Source of the DNA: an uncultured Gammaproteobacteria bacterium
GTDB lineage: Bacteria > Pseudomonadota > Gammaproteobacteria > Pseudomonadales > Pseudomonadaceae
Reading direction: 5' to 3'
NCBI GenBank assembly: GCA_945612235.1
Contig: CALZAE010000005.1
Coordinates: forward strand, 1-60,797
DNA length: 60,797 nt
Position numbers and translations under genes: made by a program. This document shows positions 43,097 through 52,445 of this stretch, piece after piece; the stretch's first letter is position 1, and every line of letters begins with the position of its first letter. The notes beneath the pieces are model-generated. The model searched no databases, was not told the origin of the DNA, and was given only the letters and a program-made list of their open reading frames with translations.

Positions 43097-44023
43097 CTAA
43101 GTGGTGGGTAACCCATGTGCGTGCAGCATATTTTGCAGCTGCTGATGCAGTGCATGCAGGGCAGGGGTTGGGCATTCTAGCGCGAGGCTCTGCGCACAAG
43201 CAAAGCCGGTAATAAAGCTGATTTCGCTGCGTCGCTGCTTGTGTACATCTTGGCGCATGGAGGAGGAGTTGGCTGCGGTACTGTTAATTACATGCCAAAC
43301 CCGCTCGGTTAAGTCGCTGGCAGTTGTAGGCTGGCCAGCCGCATGCAAGAGTTGCTGTAGTTCAGCGCAGAGCGTGTTGACCTGCTCAGGGTAAGCACTC
43401 AGCGCACCGTTGTTGCAGTTATAGATGACGGTCAGTGGGTTGATGACGCAATTGATCGCTAGTTTGCGCCACAGGTCTTGGGCAATTTGATTGGTCCAAG
43501 AACAGGGAATGTGCGCGGTATTCAGTGTCTCTATTAGGTTGGCGGGCGCAGCCTGTGCATTGGGCTGTAAGTCGCCCAGTACGGTGTGACCTATTCCGGC
43601 AAATACGCTGTGGAAAGGTTCTGCTAAATAAGCACCTTCAGTACTGGATGCTGCTAAGCAGCGTACCTGTGGCAGCATGGTTTGAATCGCTTGCTGACTG
43701 CCTAAGCCATTTTGCAGCAAAATCACCACACTGTTAGTGGTTAAGCGCTGGGCCACTTGGCTGACCGCCGTTTGCGCATCATAGGCTTTGCAGGCGAGCA
43801 GTAAATATTCAATGGGCTGAGCGTCGCTGGCCAGTTGTGCGGCAATGGGGTAATAAGTGGTGTGTTGACGCTGGGCATCACTGAGGCCAATGCCTTGCGT
43901 TGCTTGATAACGTGCAAGCGCTGCGTTGTCACGTAGAATTAACTGCACTCTATGCTTTTGTGTCGCTAAACGAGCCGCCCATAAGCAGCCTAAACTGCCA
44001 GCGCCTAAAATATGCCAAGTCAT
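43097..44023 (-). CDS. panE: 2-dehydropantoate 2-reductase PanE
   Basis: NADPH-dependent reductase of 308 residues in pantothenate (coenzyme A) synthesis. The Rossmann motif HILGAGSLGCLWAARL opens the protein, LLACKAYD and LLQNGLGSQ follow, and the catalytic Lys lies in the helical C-domain (WRKLAINCVINPL). Two ATGs stand side by side (44026, 44023); I choose the second because homologues start MTWHILGAG. It is divergent from yajQ. Confidence 0.94.
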   Translation of the reverse strand: MTWHILGAGSLGCLWAARLATQKHRVQLILRDNAALARYQATQGIGLSDAQRQHTTYYPIAAQLASDAQPIEYLLLACKAYDAQTAVSQVAQRLTTNSVVILLQNGLGSQQAIQTMLPQVRCLAASSTEGAYLAEPFHSVFAGIGHTVLGDLQPNAQAAPANLIETLNTAHIPCSWTNQIAQDLWRKLAINCVINPLTVIYNCNNGALSAYPEQVNTLCAELQQLLHAAGQPTTASDLTERVWHVINSTAANSSSMRQDVHKQRRSEISFITGFACAQSLALECPTPALHALHQQLQNMLHAHGLPTT

Positions 44024-44105
44024 CATGCTGCAACCACGCTCTAAGCTAAGCCTATCAATGTATAATCAAATTCGTGTCGTGCAAACTATCATGCTAAGGC
44101 AAAAC

Positions 44106-44133
44106 TTGGCATCATCTGCAGCAGTTATATATC
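44106..44133 (+). promoter_or_regulatory. Putative yajQ promoter
   Basis: TTGGCA (44106-44111, five of six) and TATATC (44128-44133, four of six) are 16 bases apart. They lie just upstream of yajQ. Confidence 0.45.
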
Positions 44134-44170
44134 TGTATTTATTTTATTAAAATATTTTTGGAGGATTACA

Positions 44171-44650
44171 ATGCCCTCATTTGATGTGGTGTCAGAACTC
44201 AATACTCACGAAGTCACCAACGCCATGGATAATGCATCCAAAGAGTTGGAGCGTCGTTATGACTTGCGTGGTAAGGCTGAGCTTGAGTTTAAAGACAAGA
44301 CCATTACGTTAACGGCTGAAGCTGATTTTATGCTTGAGCAGTTGATTGAAATCGTCAAAATGGCCTTAATCAAACGTAAAATTGATGTGCAGTGCCTTGA
44401 GTACAAAGACTCTTACGGCTCAGGTAAAGTGGTTAAGCAAGAAATCATATTACGTGAAGGCATCGATAAAGAGTTAGCGAAGAAGATTGTCTCCACTATT
44501 AAGGAAGGCAAGCTGAAAGTACAGGCTTCGATTCAAGGTGAGCAAGTACGGGTTACCGGTAAAAAGCGTGATGACCTGCAAGAAGCGATGGCGTTGTTAC
44601 GTGGTAAAGAATTAGGTATGCCGATTCAGTTTGATAACTTTAGAGACTGA
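44171..44650 (+). CDS. yajQ: YajQ family cyclic-di-GMP/nucleotide-binding protein
   Basis: A 159-residue protein beginning [25 protein letters not shown], the invariant YajQ start, with two ferredoxin-like halves ([17 protein letters not shown] and [19 protein letters not shown]). Members bind nucleic acid, and a Xanthomonas homologue binds cyclic-di-GMP to control transcription. A strong TTGGAGG ribosome-binding site precedes the ATG. A bidirectional terminator separates it from mqo. Confidence 0.96.
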   Translation: MPSFDVVSELNTHEVTNAMDNASKELERRYDLRGKAELEFKDKTITLTAEADFMLEQLIEIVKMALIKRKIDVQCLEYKDSYGSGKVVKQEIILREGIDKELAKKIVSTIKEGKLKVQASIQGEQVRVTGKKRDDLQEAMALLRGKELGMPIQFDNFRD

Positions 44651-44693
44651 GTTAGCGCTGGCGTTATGCCTTGAGACAATGATTGGTGATACA

Positions 44694-44724
44694 AAAATGC
44701 CCGCTGCGTAGCGGGCATTTTCTT
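44694..44724. terminator. Bidirectional terminator between yajQ and mqo
   Basis: AAATGCCCGCT and AGCGGGCATTT form an 11-base stem with a GCGT loop, followed by TCTT on the plus strand and by AAAA complement T's on the minus strand. It can end both convergent genes. Confidence 0.88.
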
Positions 44725-44730
44725 CAGAGC

Positions 44731-46218
44731 TTAAGCTAAATTAAGTAGCTTGTCGGAGCGCTCTTGGGTTGCGTGATACAACTCAGCATTGGTCTCCAAC
44801 TCTTTGAGTGGCGCTGGGAAGATAGCTGCTAGTTTTGCATTCCATTCTGCCGACTCGCGTTGCTCTGGGAAGCAGCGTTTGAGCAGAATCAGCATAATCG
44901 AAACGGTCACTGAAGCACCTGGCGAAGCACCGAGTAAAGCTGCGAGTGAGCCATCTTCTGAACTGACTAGTTCAGTACCAAACTGCAGAATACCGCCTTT
45001 CTTCTCGTCTTTTTTGATGATCTGTACGCGTTGACCAGCAATTTCGAGTTTCCAGTCTGCTGGATCAAGCTGCGGGTAGAAACGACGTAATGAATCCAGA
45101 CGCTGTTCCATAGACTGACGCACTTCGCTAATCAAGTAGCGCGTTAGATCCATGTTGTCGCGACCGACTGCCAGCATCGGCCAGATATTGCCCAGGCGCA
45201 CTGACATGGGTAAGTCGAGGAAGGAGCCGTGCTTTAAGAACTTAGTGGTAAAGCCAGCGTAAGGTCCGAAGAGTAAGGATTTTTTGCCGTCAATTACGCG
45301 TGTATCTAAGTGCGGTACTGACATCGGTGGTGAACCAACCGCCGCTAAGCTGTAAACCTTAGCTTGGTGCTGCTCAACCACTTTAGGGTTGTCACAACGC
45401 AGCCATTGACCGCTTACAGGGAAACCACCGTAACCCTGACCTTCAGGGATACCTGATTTTTGTAAGAGTGGCAGTGCTGCACCGCCAGCGCCTAAAAACA
45501 CAAAGCGGGAAACGATTTTTCGAGTTTGTCCGTTCGCTAGGTTTTTAACCGTCACTTCCCAGCCTTGTGCGCAGCGCTGCAGGTCGAGCACTTTGTGCTT
45601 GTAGCTGAGAGTGTTGCTTTCTTGCTGATCTAAGTAGCTGAGCAACTGACGGGTTAAAGCACCAAAGTTGACGTCAGTACCGTTAGCGATATGCGTCGCT
45701 GCGATTTTTTCATCATCTTTACGCTCCGCCATCATCAGTGGCAGCCACTCGGCCATTTTTGCTTTATCAGTAGTGAACTCGATTTTTTCAAAAGCGTGAT
45801 GAGCTTTAAGTAACTCAGCACGTTTTTTCAGGAAAGCAATATTGTCTTCGCCTTCAACAAAGCTGAGGTGGGGGACTGAGTGAATAAAGGTATCAGGGTC
45901 GCCAAAGGTACCGGTTTCAACTAAGTGAGCCCAGAACTGCTTAGACTCTTCAAACATGGCATTGATATTGATTGCTTTTTTAATATCGATTGAGCCATCT
46001 GCAGCTTGTGGTGTGTAGTTGAGCTCACATAAACCAGCGTGGCCGGTTCCTGCGTTATTCCATGGGTTAGAGCTTTCCATGGCTCCGGTTTCCATTTGCT
46101 CAACAATCTCTAAGCGCAGGTTTGGGTCCAGCTCTTTTAGCATCACTGCTAAGGTTGCGCTCATGATGCCGGCTCCCACCAGCAGGACATCCAAAGGTGC
46201 TTGATTATCTTGTGCCAT
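44731..46218 (-). CDS. mqo: Malate:quinone oxidoreductase
   Basis: FAD-dependent peripheral membrane enzyme of 495 residues. It oxidises malate to oxaloacetate and reduces the quinone pool, replacing or supplementing NAD-linked malate dehydrogenase. [18 protein letters not shown] is the FAD motif. [44 protein letters not shown] and GASPGASVT are family hallmarks. I choose the ATG at 46218 (MAQDNQAP), preceded by TTGGAGACACACTG; the frame also runs to 46239. Confidence 0.97.
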   Translation of the reverse strand: MAQDNQAPLDVLLVGAGIMSATLAVMLKELDPNLRLEIVEQMETGAMESSNPWNNAGTGHAGLCELNYTPQAADGSIDIKKAININAMFEESKQFWAHLVETGTFGDPDTFIHSVPHLSFVEGEDNIAFLKKRAELLKAHHAFEKIEFTTDKAKMAEWLPLMMAERKDDEKIAATHIANGTDVNFGALTRQLLSYLDQQESNTLSYKHKVLDLQRCAQGWEVTVKNLANGQTRKIVSRFVFLGAGGAALPLLQKSGIPEGQGYGGFPVSGQWLRCDNPKVVEQHQAKVYSLAAVGSPPMSVPHLDTRVIDGKKSLLFGPYAGFTTKFLKHGSFLDLPMSVRLGNIWPMLAVGRDNMDLTRYLISEVRQSMEQRLDSLRRFYPQLDPADWKLEIAGQRVQIIKKDEKKGGILQFGTELVSSEDGSLAALLGASPGASVTVSIMLILLKRCFPEQRESAEWNAKLAAIFPAPLKELETNAELYHATQERSDKLLNLA

Positions 46219-46835
46219 CAGTGTGTCTCCAAAATGCAACTTTTGGGCGGTACAGTAAAACTGTGACCAGCCGCGATAAGGGTTAGATTATTGCGAAAAA
46301 ATCAATGCTTTAACCGCTATAAGATGGAGGACTGTTGGTGCATGGGATTGTAAACGCCAAACTATTCATTGCTTGCCACACTCTTGTGAAGTTGTGAAAC
46401 CGTTTCCCGCCATCTTTTGGAGTAGCGGATCTTTAAAATGCTTTTACCGCAGGCGCAGAAACAGGCTGCGCGAGAATATTACACACTATAAAAAAGTGTC
46501 GTAACTCAATCATTCAGTGTCGGTCTTTACGCCGTTAAATAGGGCACTTGGCAACCTCTTAGCTTTGGGGCAGAGCGCTATACAAGCACTGTATAAAAGC
46601 GTAGATGAGAGGCAGCTGTACATAGTTGGTTAGCAATTATAACGATGAAATTATAAAAAACGATCATTCCGATGAAATTTCTTTAGTCGAAAGGTCGTAT
46701 AAAGTGCACTTAAGCACTATTGAGTGAGTTTTTGACGATTAAAAACACAGTATAAGTCTGCATAACGCTTTGTGCTGTGCAAGTGCGTGCAGCTTGGTTA
46801 AACTTCAATGCATTCAACTGTTTTAAGGGGTTTAC
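46219..46835. other. 617-base gene-free region with repeats and inverted repeats
   Basis: No ORF with codon use like its neighbours is visible. AT-rich parts carry several symmetry elements: TATACA-N5-TGTATA at 46579-46595, GCGCAG-N7-CTGCGC at 46453-46471, ACACT-N7-AGTGT at 46483-46499, two AATTATAA copies 14 bases apart (46635 and 46649), and CGATGAAATT at 46643 and 46670. It must hold the mqo and lipoprotein promoters, but no pair of hexamers is clear. A small RNA is possible but unproven. Confidence 0.4.
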
Positions 46836-47423
46836 ATGATGTCGCGCTATATTTTAATGGGTGCTGCGGTTGTTTTGACTGGGCTGTTAGCAGGTTGCGG
46901 ACTCAGCCCTCAGCATTTAAAACCTGAGCCACGTTTTACTGGGCAAGTCAGTAAAGTTGGCCAGGGTCAGCAAGTTAGTGTGCAGGTGACGGACGCACGT
47001 CGCTCGCCAGTGATTGGTACGCGAGGTGGTATCTATGCTGAAAGCAGTGCTATTAGTGTAGATGGCGCTTCATTCTTGCCGCGCTTACAAGCTGAAACTG
47101 ATGCGGCTGTACGCATGATGGGTTTTACTCCAGTGCAACAAAATTCAGGTAATGTGCAAATGCGTTTAACCCTGACTGAGTTGAGCTATAAAACCGTAGA
47201 GAAAAATCCACTGTCTAAAGAAGCCAAGCTGCAAGCTGTGTATGCCTTGGAGGCTAACAATGGCACGCGTCGTTATAATGGCCGTTATGCAGCAACTTTG
47301 ACACAGGGTTATGCCTCGGCGCCCAATGAGCAAACCAATACCAAGTGGGTCAGTGAAGTGCTTAGCGAAGCACTGCAGCGTGTATTTAACGATCCAGCTG
47401 TAGGTCGTTTACTGGCTGACTAA
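46836..47423 (+). CDS. YajG-family lipoprotein
   Basis: A 195-residue lipoprotein. A hydrophobic signal peptide ends in the lipobox LLAGC, with the lipidated Cys at 21. The residue after it (Gly) suggests outer-membrane sorting. The mature part resembles the YajG/DUF domain (VQVTDARRSPVIGTRGG, RMTLTEL-like and SEVLSEALQRVFNDPAVG). Function is unknown. The ATG at 46836 has AAGGGG five bases upstream, with a second ATG directly after it. It precedes miaA on the same strand, where pseudomonads usually have mutL. Confidence 0.85.
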   Translation: MMSRYILMGAAVVLTGLLAGCGLSPQHLKPEPRFTGQVSKVGQGQQVSVQVTDARRSPVIGTRGGIYAESSAISVDGASFLPRLQAETDAAVRMMGFTPVQQNSGNVQMRLTLTELSYKTVEKNPLSKEAKLQAVYALEANNGTRRYNGRYAATLTQGYASAPNEQTNTKWVSEVLSEALQRVFNDPAVGRLLAD

Positions 47424-47507
47424 GCTCAGTGTTGATCAGTGTTTTTGGGTAGCCCGTGATGTATTTGGCATTGCGGGCTGCTGTGTTGGCTGAGCAAGGG
47501 GAGTGTT

Positions 47508-48473
47508 TTGACTAAAAATTTGCCACCGGCTATTTTTTTGATGGGGCCAACAGCATCGGGTAAAACCGATTTAGCCTTGCAGTTGGTGCGCGAGCTGCCG
47601 TGCGAGATTATCAGTGTTGATTCAGCGCTGATTTACCGCGGTATGGATATAGGTAGCGCCAAGCCCAGTCGGGATATTTTACAAGCCTATCCGCATCACC
47701 TTGTGGATATTCTTGATCCGGCGCAAAGCTACTCTGCTGCGCAGTTTCGTGAAGATGCCTTGGCCGCCATGGCTGATATCACTGCGCGGGGCCGTATTCC
47801 GTTGTTAGTGGGCGGCACCATGCTGTATTACAAGGCGCTGATTGAAGGCCTTGCGGCGATGCCCGCGGCGGATGCCACTATTCGTGCTGCGCTTGAGTTG
47901 CAGGCGGCAAACGAGGGTTGGGCTACGCTGCATGCGCAACTGCAACAGGTGGATCCAGTTTCTGCAGAGCGTATTCACCCCAATGATCCACAGCGTATTT
48001 TGCGAGCATTGGAGGTGTGGCAGGTCAGCGGGCAAAGTATGACGCAGTTGCGCGCACATCAAGCGTTACAAAAACAAGCATCTAACGGCGGTCATTTGCC
48101 GTATAATGTCGCTACATTTGCTATTGCACCACAACAGCGCAGTGTTTTGCATGAGCGTATTGCTCTGCGTTTTCACTTGATGCTGGAACAAGGGTTTCTA
48201 AATGAAGTTGAAGCGCTCTGGCAGCGCGGCGATTTGCATGCGGATTTACCTTCTATACGTGCCGTAGGTTATCGTCAGGCATGGATGTATCTGCAAGGTG
48301 ATTACAGCTACGACGAAATGATTGAGCGCGGCATTATTGCTACACGTCAGCTCGCTAAACGACAGTTTACTTGGTTGCGTAGTTGGGAAGAGGTGCACTG
48401 GCTCGACAGTTTGTCCTGTGACATTTTGCCGCAGGCCTTGAAAAGACTGGAACAGCTCACCATATTGAGTTAA
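47508..48473 (+). CDS. miaA: tRNA dimethylallyltransferase MiaA
   Basis: A 321-residue enzyme adding dimethylallyl to A37 of tRNAs that read UNN codons. The P-loop GPTASGKT (13-20), [22 protein letters not shown] and [10 protein letters not shown] match the family. The start appears to be TTG at 47508, with GGGGAG just before it; no in-frame ATG lies nearby. It leads into hfq 73 bases later, as in most gammaproteobacteria, where miaA-borne promoters also drive hfq. Confidence 0.95.
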   Translation: MTKNLPPAIFLMGPTASGKTDLALQLVRELPCEIISVDSALIYRGMDIGSAKPSRDILQAYPHHLVDILDPAQSYSAAQFREDALAAMADITARGRIPLLVGGTMLYYKALIEGLAAMPAADATIRAALELQAANEGWATLHAQLQQVDPVSAERIHPNDPQRILRALEVWQVSGQSMTQLRAHQALQKQASNGGHLPYNVATFAIAPQQRSVLHERIALRFHLMLEQGFLNEVEALWQRGDLHADLPSIRAVGYRQAWMYLQGDYSYDEMIERGIIATRQLAKRQFTWLRSWEEVHWLDSLSCDILPQALKRLEQLTILS

Positions 48474-48546
48474 CCAGAGTTGTTATTTTTATTTGCTGAT
48501 GCTTAGACATTGGCAAGCTTTTATTTTATTGAACGGAGTACACCCC

Positions 48547-48798
48547 ATGTCAAAAGGGCACACGCTACAAGACCCTTACTTAAACCTCTTGCGTAAAGAA
48601 CGCGTACCAGTTTCCATCTACTTGGTTAATGGTATTAAATTGCAAGGACAAATTGAATCCTTTGATCAGTTTGTGATCTTACTGAAAAACACAGTAAGCC
48701 AGATGGTTTATAAGCACGCTATTTCTACTGTGGTACCTGGTCGTCCGGTGCGTTTACCGAGTGAAGATGACGCCAGTGATGAAGCAGGTAACGACTAG
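48547..48798 (+). CDS. hfq: RNA chaperone Hfq
   Basis: Sm-like RNA chaperone of 83 residues. Sm1 ([28 protein letters not shown]) and Sm2 ([11 protein letters not shown]) are complete, including the proximal-face residues Q8, D9 and F42-like positions. The acidic C-terminal tail is short, as in Pseudomonas. It pairs small RNAs with mRNAs. The ATG at 48547 with CGGAG upstream is the conserved start ([13 protein letters not shown]); the frame extends upstream to 48493 without homology. Confidence 0.98.
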   Translation: MSKGHTLQDPYLNLLRKERVPVSIYLVNGIKLQGQIESFDQFVILLKNTVSQMVYKHAISTVVPGRPVRLPSEDDASDEAGND

Positions 48799-48810
48799 TT
48801 GGAGAACATT

Positions 48811-50106
48811 TTGATCGCTGAACACACAGGTGAGCGTGCCATTCTTGTGCACTTGGATGGGCATGCGCCGGATGTGCGAGAAGATCCTTATGAGTTCCAA
48901 GAGCTTGCAGTGTCAGCAGGTGCTGTTATTGCAAGTTTTGTGAGTGTCTCGCGTCACCAGCCGACTGCGCGTTTTTTAATTGGCTCGGGTAAAGTTGAAG
49001 AATTGCGCCAGTTAGTGCTGGTAGAAGAAGCTGACTTGGTGATCTTTAACCATGCGTTAACGCCCAGCCAAGAGCGTAATTTATCAGCTGCGCTGGAATG
49101 TCGTGTCTTAGACCGAGTCGGTTTGATTCTGGATATTTTTGCCCAGCGTGCACAAACCTATGAAGGTAAGTTGCAAGTTGAGTTGGCGCAACTCGATCAT
49201 ATTGCTAGTCGCTTGGTCGGTAGTCGTAAAGATTTGAGTGGCCAGTTAGGCGGTATTGGTTTACGCGGGCCGGGTGAAACTCAGCTTGAGTCAGACCGTC
49301 GCTTATTGCGTGTGCGTGTTAAGCAAATTAAAAACCGCTTAGAAAAAGTACGTAATCAACGCGAACTGGCACGTCGCAGTCGTCAGCGTGCAGAAATTCC
49401 GGGTGTCTCTTTAGTGGGTTATACCAATACGGGGAAATCGACCCTGTTTAACTTGCTGACAGAATCTAAGGTGCTGGCGGCTGATCAGCTGTTTGCAACC
49501 TTGGATCCAACCGTAAGGCGTATTGAAGTGCCTGATTTAGGTGCAGCAACTTTAGCTGATACGGTAGGCTTTATTCGTCATTTGCCACACAAGTTGGTTG
49601 AAGCCTTTCGGGCAACCTTAGAAGAGTCGGCTAGTGCTGATCTACTTTTGCATGTGATTGATGCGCAGTCGCCTGAGCGCGATGAGCAAATCAAACAAGT
49701 ACATACCGTGCTCAAAGAAATTGAAGCCGATGATGTGCCAATGCTTGAGGTCTACAACAAAATCGACTTGCTCGATCATGTTGATCCGCATATTCAACGC
49801 AATGCAGAAGGTAAGCCTGTACGGGTTTGGCTTTCGGCGCAGTGCAAGCAAGGTATTGAACTGTTACAGCAAGCCATTGCTGAGTTGTTGGAAGATGAAA
49901 TATATATTGCTACAGTGCGCCTCACTCAACAAGACAGCCGCTTGCGTGGCAAATTGTTTGATTTAAATGCAGTGCAGCAAGAAACTCATGCTGATGATGG
50001 CGCGAGCATTTTAGCTTTGCGCGTAGCAAAGGTTGAGTTGGACAAGTTACTGAGTCGTGAAGGGATGAGCGCTGCTGATTTTTTCGCGCAGTATACTCAC
50101 CGCTAA
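48811..50106 (+). CDS. hflX: GTPase HflX (ribosome rescue factor)
   Basis: A 431-residue GTPase that binds and splits stalled 70S ribosomes. The N-terminal HflX domain (GERAILVHLDG, then GSGKVEELRQLV) and GGIGLRGPGETQLESDRR precede the G domain (GYTNTGKSTLFN, DTVGFIRHLPH, NKIDLLD). The start is probably TTG at 48811, with TTGGAGAA as ribosome-binding site. A TTG at 48799 would put that site inside the gene. It lies 12 bases after hfq and ends before a terminator. Confidence 0.93.
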   Translation: MIAEHTGERAILVHLDGHAPDVREDPYEFQELAVSAGAVIASFVSVSRHQPTARFLIGSGKVEELRQLVLVEEADLVIFNHALTPSQERNLSAALECRVLDRVGLILDIFAQRAQTYEGKLQVELAQLDHIASRLVGSRKDLSGQLGGIGLRGPGETQLESDRRLLRVRVKQIKNRLEKVRNQRELARRSRQRAEIPGVSLVGYTNTGKSTLFNLLTESKVLAADQLFATLDPTVRRIEVPDLGAATLADTVGFIRHLPHKLVEAFRATLEESASADLLLHVIDAQSPERDEQIKQVHTVLKEIEADDVPMLEVYNKIDLLDHVDPHIQRNAEGKPVRVWLSAQCKQGIELLQQAIAELLEDEIYIATVRLTQQDSRLRGKLFDLNAVQQETHADDGASILALRVAKVELDKLLSREGMSAADFFAQYTHR

Positions 50107-50119
50107 GTGCGTTAAATTC

Positions 50120-50140
50120 GTCAGCCTAGGCTGACTTTTT
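50120..50140 (+). terminator. Rho-independent terminator after hflX
   Basis: GTCAGC and GCTGAC pair around CTAG, followed by TTTTT. It overlaps the likely -35 region of hflK. Confidence 0.75.
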
Positions 50141-50158
50141 GCCTTGCTTAAATATAAT
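50131..50158 (+). promoter_or_regulatory. Putative hflKC promoter
   Basis: CTGACT (50131-50136, four of six) and a perfect TATAAT (50153-50158) are 16 bases apart, about 50 bases before the hflK ATG. The -35 lies within the hflX terminator stem. Confidence 0.5.
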
Positions 50159-50208
50159 ATAGTGCGCTTTTAATGTGCATTTTGCCTTTCAAATAGATGG
50201 AGAACACT

Positions 50209-51372
50209 ATGGCCTGGAATGAGCCGGGTGGTAATTCAAACAATCAGGATCCTTGGGGTGACCGCAATAAGCGCGGTGGCCAAAAGCAAGGACCACCTGA
50301 TCTTGATGAAGCCCTCCGTAAACTGCAGGACAACGTAAAAAGCCTGTTTGGCGGACCGAAGAAACCTGGCTCAAAAAGCTCTGGTGGTGGTTTTGGTTTG
50401 ATTGCTGTTGTCGTGGCTGCATTAGCTGCGATGTGGTTATATACCGCAGTGTATTCACTCGACGAGCAAGAACAGGCTGTGATTTTGCGTCTAGGTAAGT
50501 ACCACGAAACAGTCGGCCCGGGTTTGAACATTTACTTCCCGCCGATGGATCGTAAGTACGAGCAAAACGTCACCCGCGAGCGTGCTTATACACGTCAAGG
50601 TCCAATGTTGACTGAAGATGAGAACATCATCGAAGTACCATTGACCGTGCAGTATAAAATCAGCAACTTGCAGGATTACGTGCTCAACGTTGATGCGCCT
50701 GAGTTAAGTCTGCAGCAAGCCACTGAAAGTGCGCTGCGCCACGTTGTGGGTTCCACTGCGATGGACCAGGTGCTGACCGAAGGTCGTGAAGTGTTAGCCG
50801 TGCAAGTGAAGGAGCGTTTACAGCGCTTTGTGGATAACTACCGCACCGGTATCACTGTCACACAGGTCAACGTACAAAACGCTCAAGCGCCACGTGAAGT
50901 ACAAGAGTCATTTGATGATGTGATTCGTGCGCGTGAAGATGAGCAGCGTGAAAAGAACCAAGCTGAAACCTATGCCAATGGTGTGATTCCAGAAGCACGA
51001 GGTAAGGCGCAGCGTCTGCGTGAAGAAGCCAATGGTTACCGTGATGAAACTATCTCGCGTGCTGAGGGTGAGGCAGATCGCTTTACTAAATTGGTGACTG
51101 AGTACCGTAAAGCGCCTGAAGTCACACGTCAGCGTTTATACATTGAGACCATGCAAGAAGTGCTGAGTAACACCAGCAAAGTATTGTTAACCGGTGACCA
51201 AGGTCAAAACAGCATGCTGTATTTGCCACTGGATAAAATGCTGGAAGGCCGCAATGCGTCATCACAAAAAACCAACAGTTCTACAAGCAGCACAAGCAGC
51301 CCAGTGGACACTACGGTTCGTGTAGGTAGCGATGCGCTGACTCGTGATTTACGTGCCAGAGGTAGCCGTTAA
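50209..51372 (+). CDS. hflK: FtsH protease modulator HflK
   Basis: A 387-residue SPFH/Band 7 membrane protein. A Gly/Asn/Pro-rich cytoplasmic start (MAWNEPGGNSNNQDPWG), one helix near 65-83 (FGLIAVVVAALAAMWLYTAVYS) and the Band 7 domain facing the periplasm (EQAVILRLGKYHETVGPGLN) are followed by a long coiled coil rich in Arg, Glu and Ala. With HflC it forms a cage around FtsH and limits its activity. The ATG at 50209 has TGGAG ten bases upstream; an earlier in-frame ATG at 50197 includes that site. Confidence 0.96.
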   Translation: MAWNEPGGNSNNQDPWGDRNKRGGQKQGPPDLDEALRKLQDNVKSLFGGPKKPGSKSSGGGFGLIAVVVAALAAMWLYTAVYSLDEQEQAVILRLGKYHETVGPGLNIYFPPMDRKYEQNVTRERAYTRQGPMLTEDENIIEVPLTVQYKISNLQDYVLNVDAPELSLQQATESALRHVVGSTAMDQVLTEGREVLAVQVKERLQRFVDNYRTGITVTQVNVQNAQAPREVQESFDDVIRAREDEQREKNQAETYANGVIPEARGKAQRLREEANGYRDETISRAEGEADRFTKLVTEYRKAPEVTRQRLYIETMQEVLSNTSKVLLTGDQGQNSMLYLPLDKMLEGRNASSQKTNSSTSSTSSPVDTTVRVGSDALTRDLRARGSR

Positions 51373-52241
51373 TGAGTAATAAATCGACAGTTGTTTTGAT
51401 TGTAGGTGCCGTACTTGCGCTGGTAGCTTGGAACAGTTTTTATATTGTTCAGCAAACCGAGCGCGCGGTCTTACTGCAATTTGGAAAGGTAGAGAAAACC
51501 GACGTGCAGCCTGGTTTGCACGTTAAAATACCTTATGTAAACCAAGTGCGTCTTTTTGATGCGCGCTTATTGACCCTTGATGCACCGACTCAGCGTTTTT
51601 TAACGTTGGAGAAGAAAGCTGTGATGGTTGATGCTTTTGCTAAGTGGCGTGTGGCCGATGCTGACCATTACTACACTGCAACCTCAGGTATCAAGCAAGT
51701 GGCTGATGAGCGTTTAGCGCGTCGTTTAGAGTCAGGTTTGCGTGACCAGTTCGGTAAGCGCACTTTGCATGAAGTGGTCAGTGGTCAACGTGATGAGTTA
51801 ATGGCTGATATTACTGCCTCTTTAAATCGCATGGCGCGTAAAGAGTTGGGTATTGAAGTGGTTGACGTGCGCGTTAAGTCCATTGATTTACCTAAAGAAG
51901 TTAACTTAAGCGTATTTGAGCGTATGAGTTCAGAGCGTGCGCGTGAAGCGCGTGAGCACCGTGCTAAAGGTCAGGAATTGGCTGAAGGTATTCGTGCAGA
52001 TGCGGATCGTCAGCGTCGTGTTCTATTGGCTGAAGCGTACCGCGAAGCTGAAGAGATTCGAGGTGAGGGTGATGCAAAAGCAACAGCCATTTACGCTAAA
52101 GCCTACGGTATGGATCAAGAGTTCTATGCGTTTTATCGCAGCTTAATGGCCTATCGTGAAAGCTTTGCCGATAAGAGCGATATCATGGTGTTGTCACCGG
52201 ATAACGAGTTTTTCAAGTATATGGAACAGGTTAAACCATAA
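51372..52241 (+). CDS. hflC: FtsH protease modulator HflC
   Basis: A 289-residue SPFH protein with an N-terminal helix (about 5-23: STVVLIVGAVLALVAWNSFYIV) and a Band 7 domain (TERAVLLQFGKVEKTDVQPGLHVKIP). A helical region with RAEGQELAEGIRADADRQ-like repeats follows. It pairs with HflK in the FtsH complex. Its start shares one base with the hflK stop (TAATG), ensuring matched synthesis. Confidence 0.96.
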   Translation: MSNKSTVVLIVGAVLALVAWNSFYIVQQTERAVLLQFGKVEKTDVQPGLHVKIPYVNQVRLFDARLLTLDAPTQRFLTLEKKAVMVDAFAKWRVADADHYYTATSGIKQVADERLARRLESGLRDQFGKRTLHEVVSGQRDELMADITASLNRMARKELGIEVVDVRVKSIDLPKEVNLSVFERMSSERAREAREHRAKGQELAEGIRADADRQRRVLLAEAYREAEEIRGEGDAKATAIYAKAYGMDQEFYAFYRSLMAYRESFADKSDIMVLSPDNEFFKYMEQVKP

Positions 52242-52362
52242 GCTGAAAACCAGTGGGTCCTAGCTTTAAGTTAGGGCTCACTGCCTCGGTTACAGTCGTA
52301 ACAGAGGACGCTCAATAGAAAAGCTAGAAGCATGCATACAATAATCTGTGGTATCATGCGGC

Positions 52363-52386
52363 AGCCGGGAAACTCCCGGCTTTTTT
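52363..52386 (+). terminator. Rho-independent terminator or attenuator between hflC and hisZ
   Basis: AGCCGGGA and TCCCGGCT form a perfect eight-base stem around AAC, followed by TTTTT. It lies 120 bases after hflC and 60 bases before hisZ, downstream of two other hairpins. Confidence 0.85.
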
Positions 52387-52445
52387 GCGCCTGTGGCCAT
52401 GTAAAGTGCTCTGCAGGCAACCGTATTTATAATGAGGAAGGCGCA

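Noticed and set aside
46318..46352. Nine-codon frame starting ATGGAGGACTG as a leader peptide
   Set aside because: Very short, with no regulatory amino-acid run or attenuator hairpins beside it.
47451..47479. AGCCCG/CGGGCT hairpin between the lipoprotein gene and miaA, considered as a terminator
   Set aside because: The stem has an internal mismatch, a long loop and no T-tract.
52332..52445. Upstream extension of the hisZ reading frame
   Set aside because: It runs through a strong terminator hairpin and has no homology to HisZ. The ATG at 52446 has a good ribosome-binding site.
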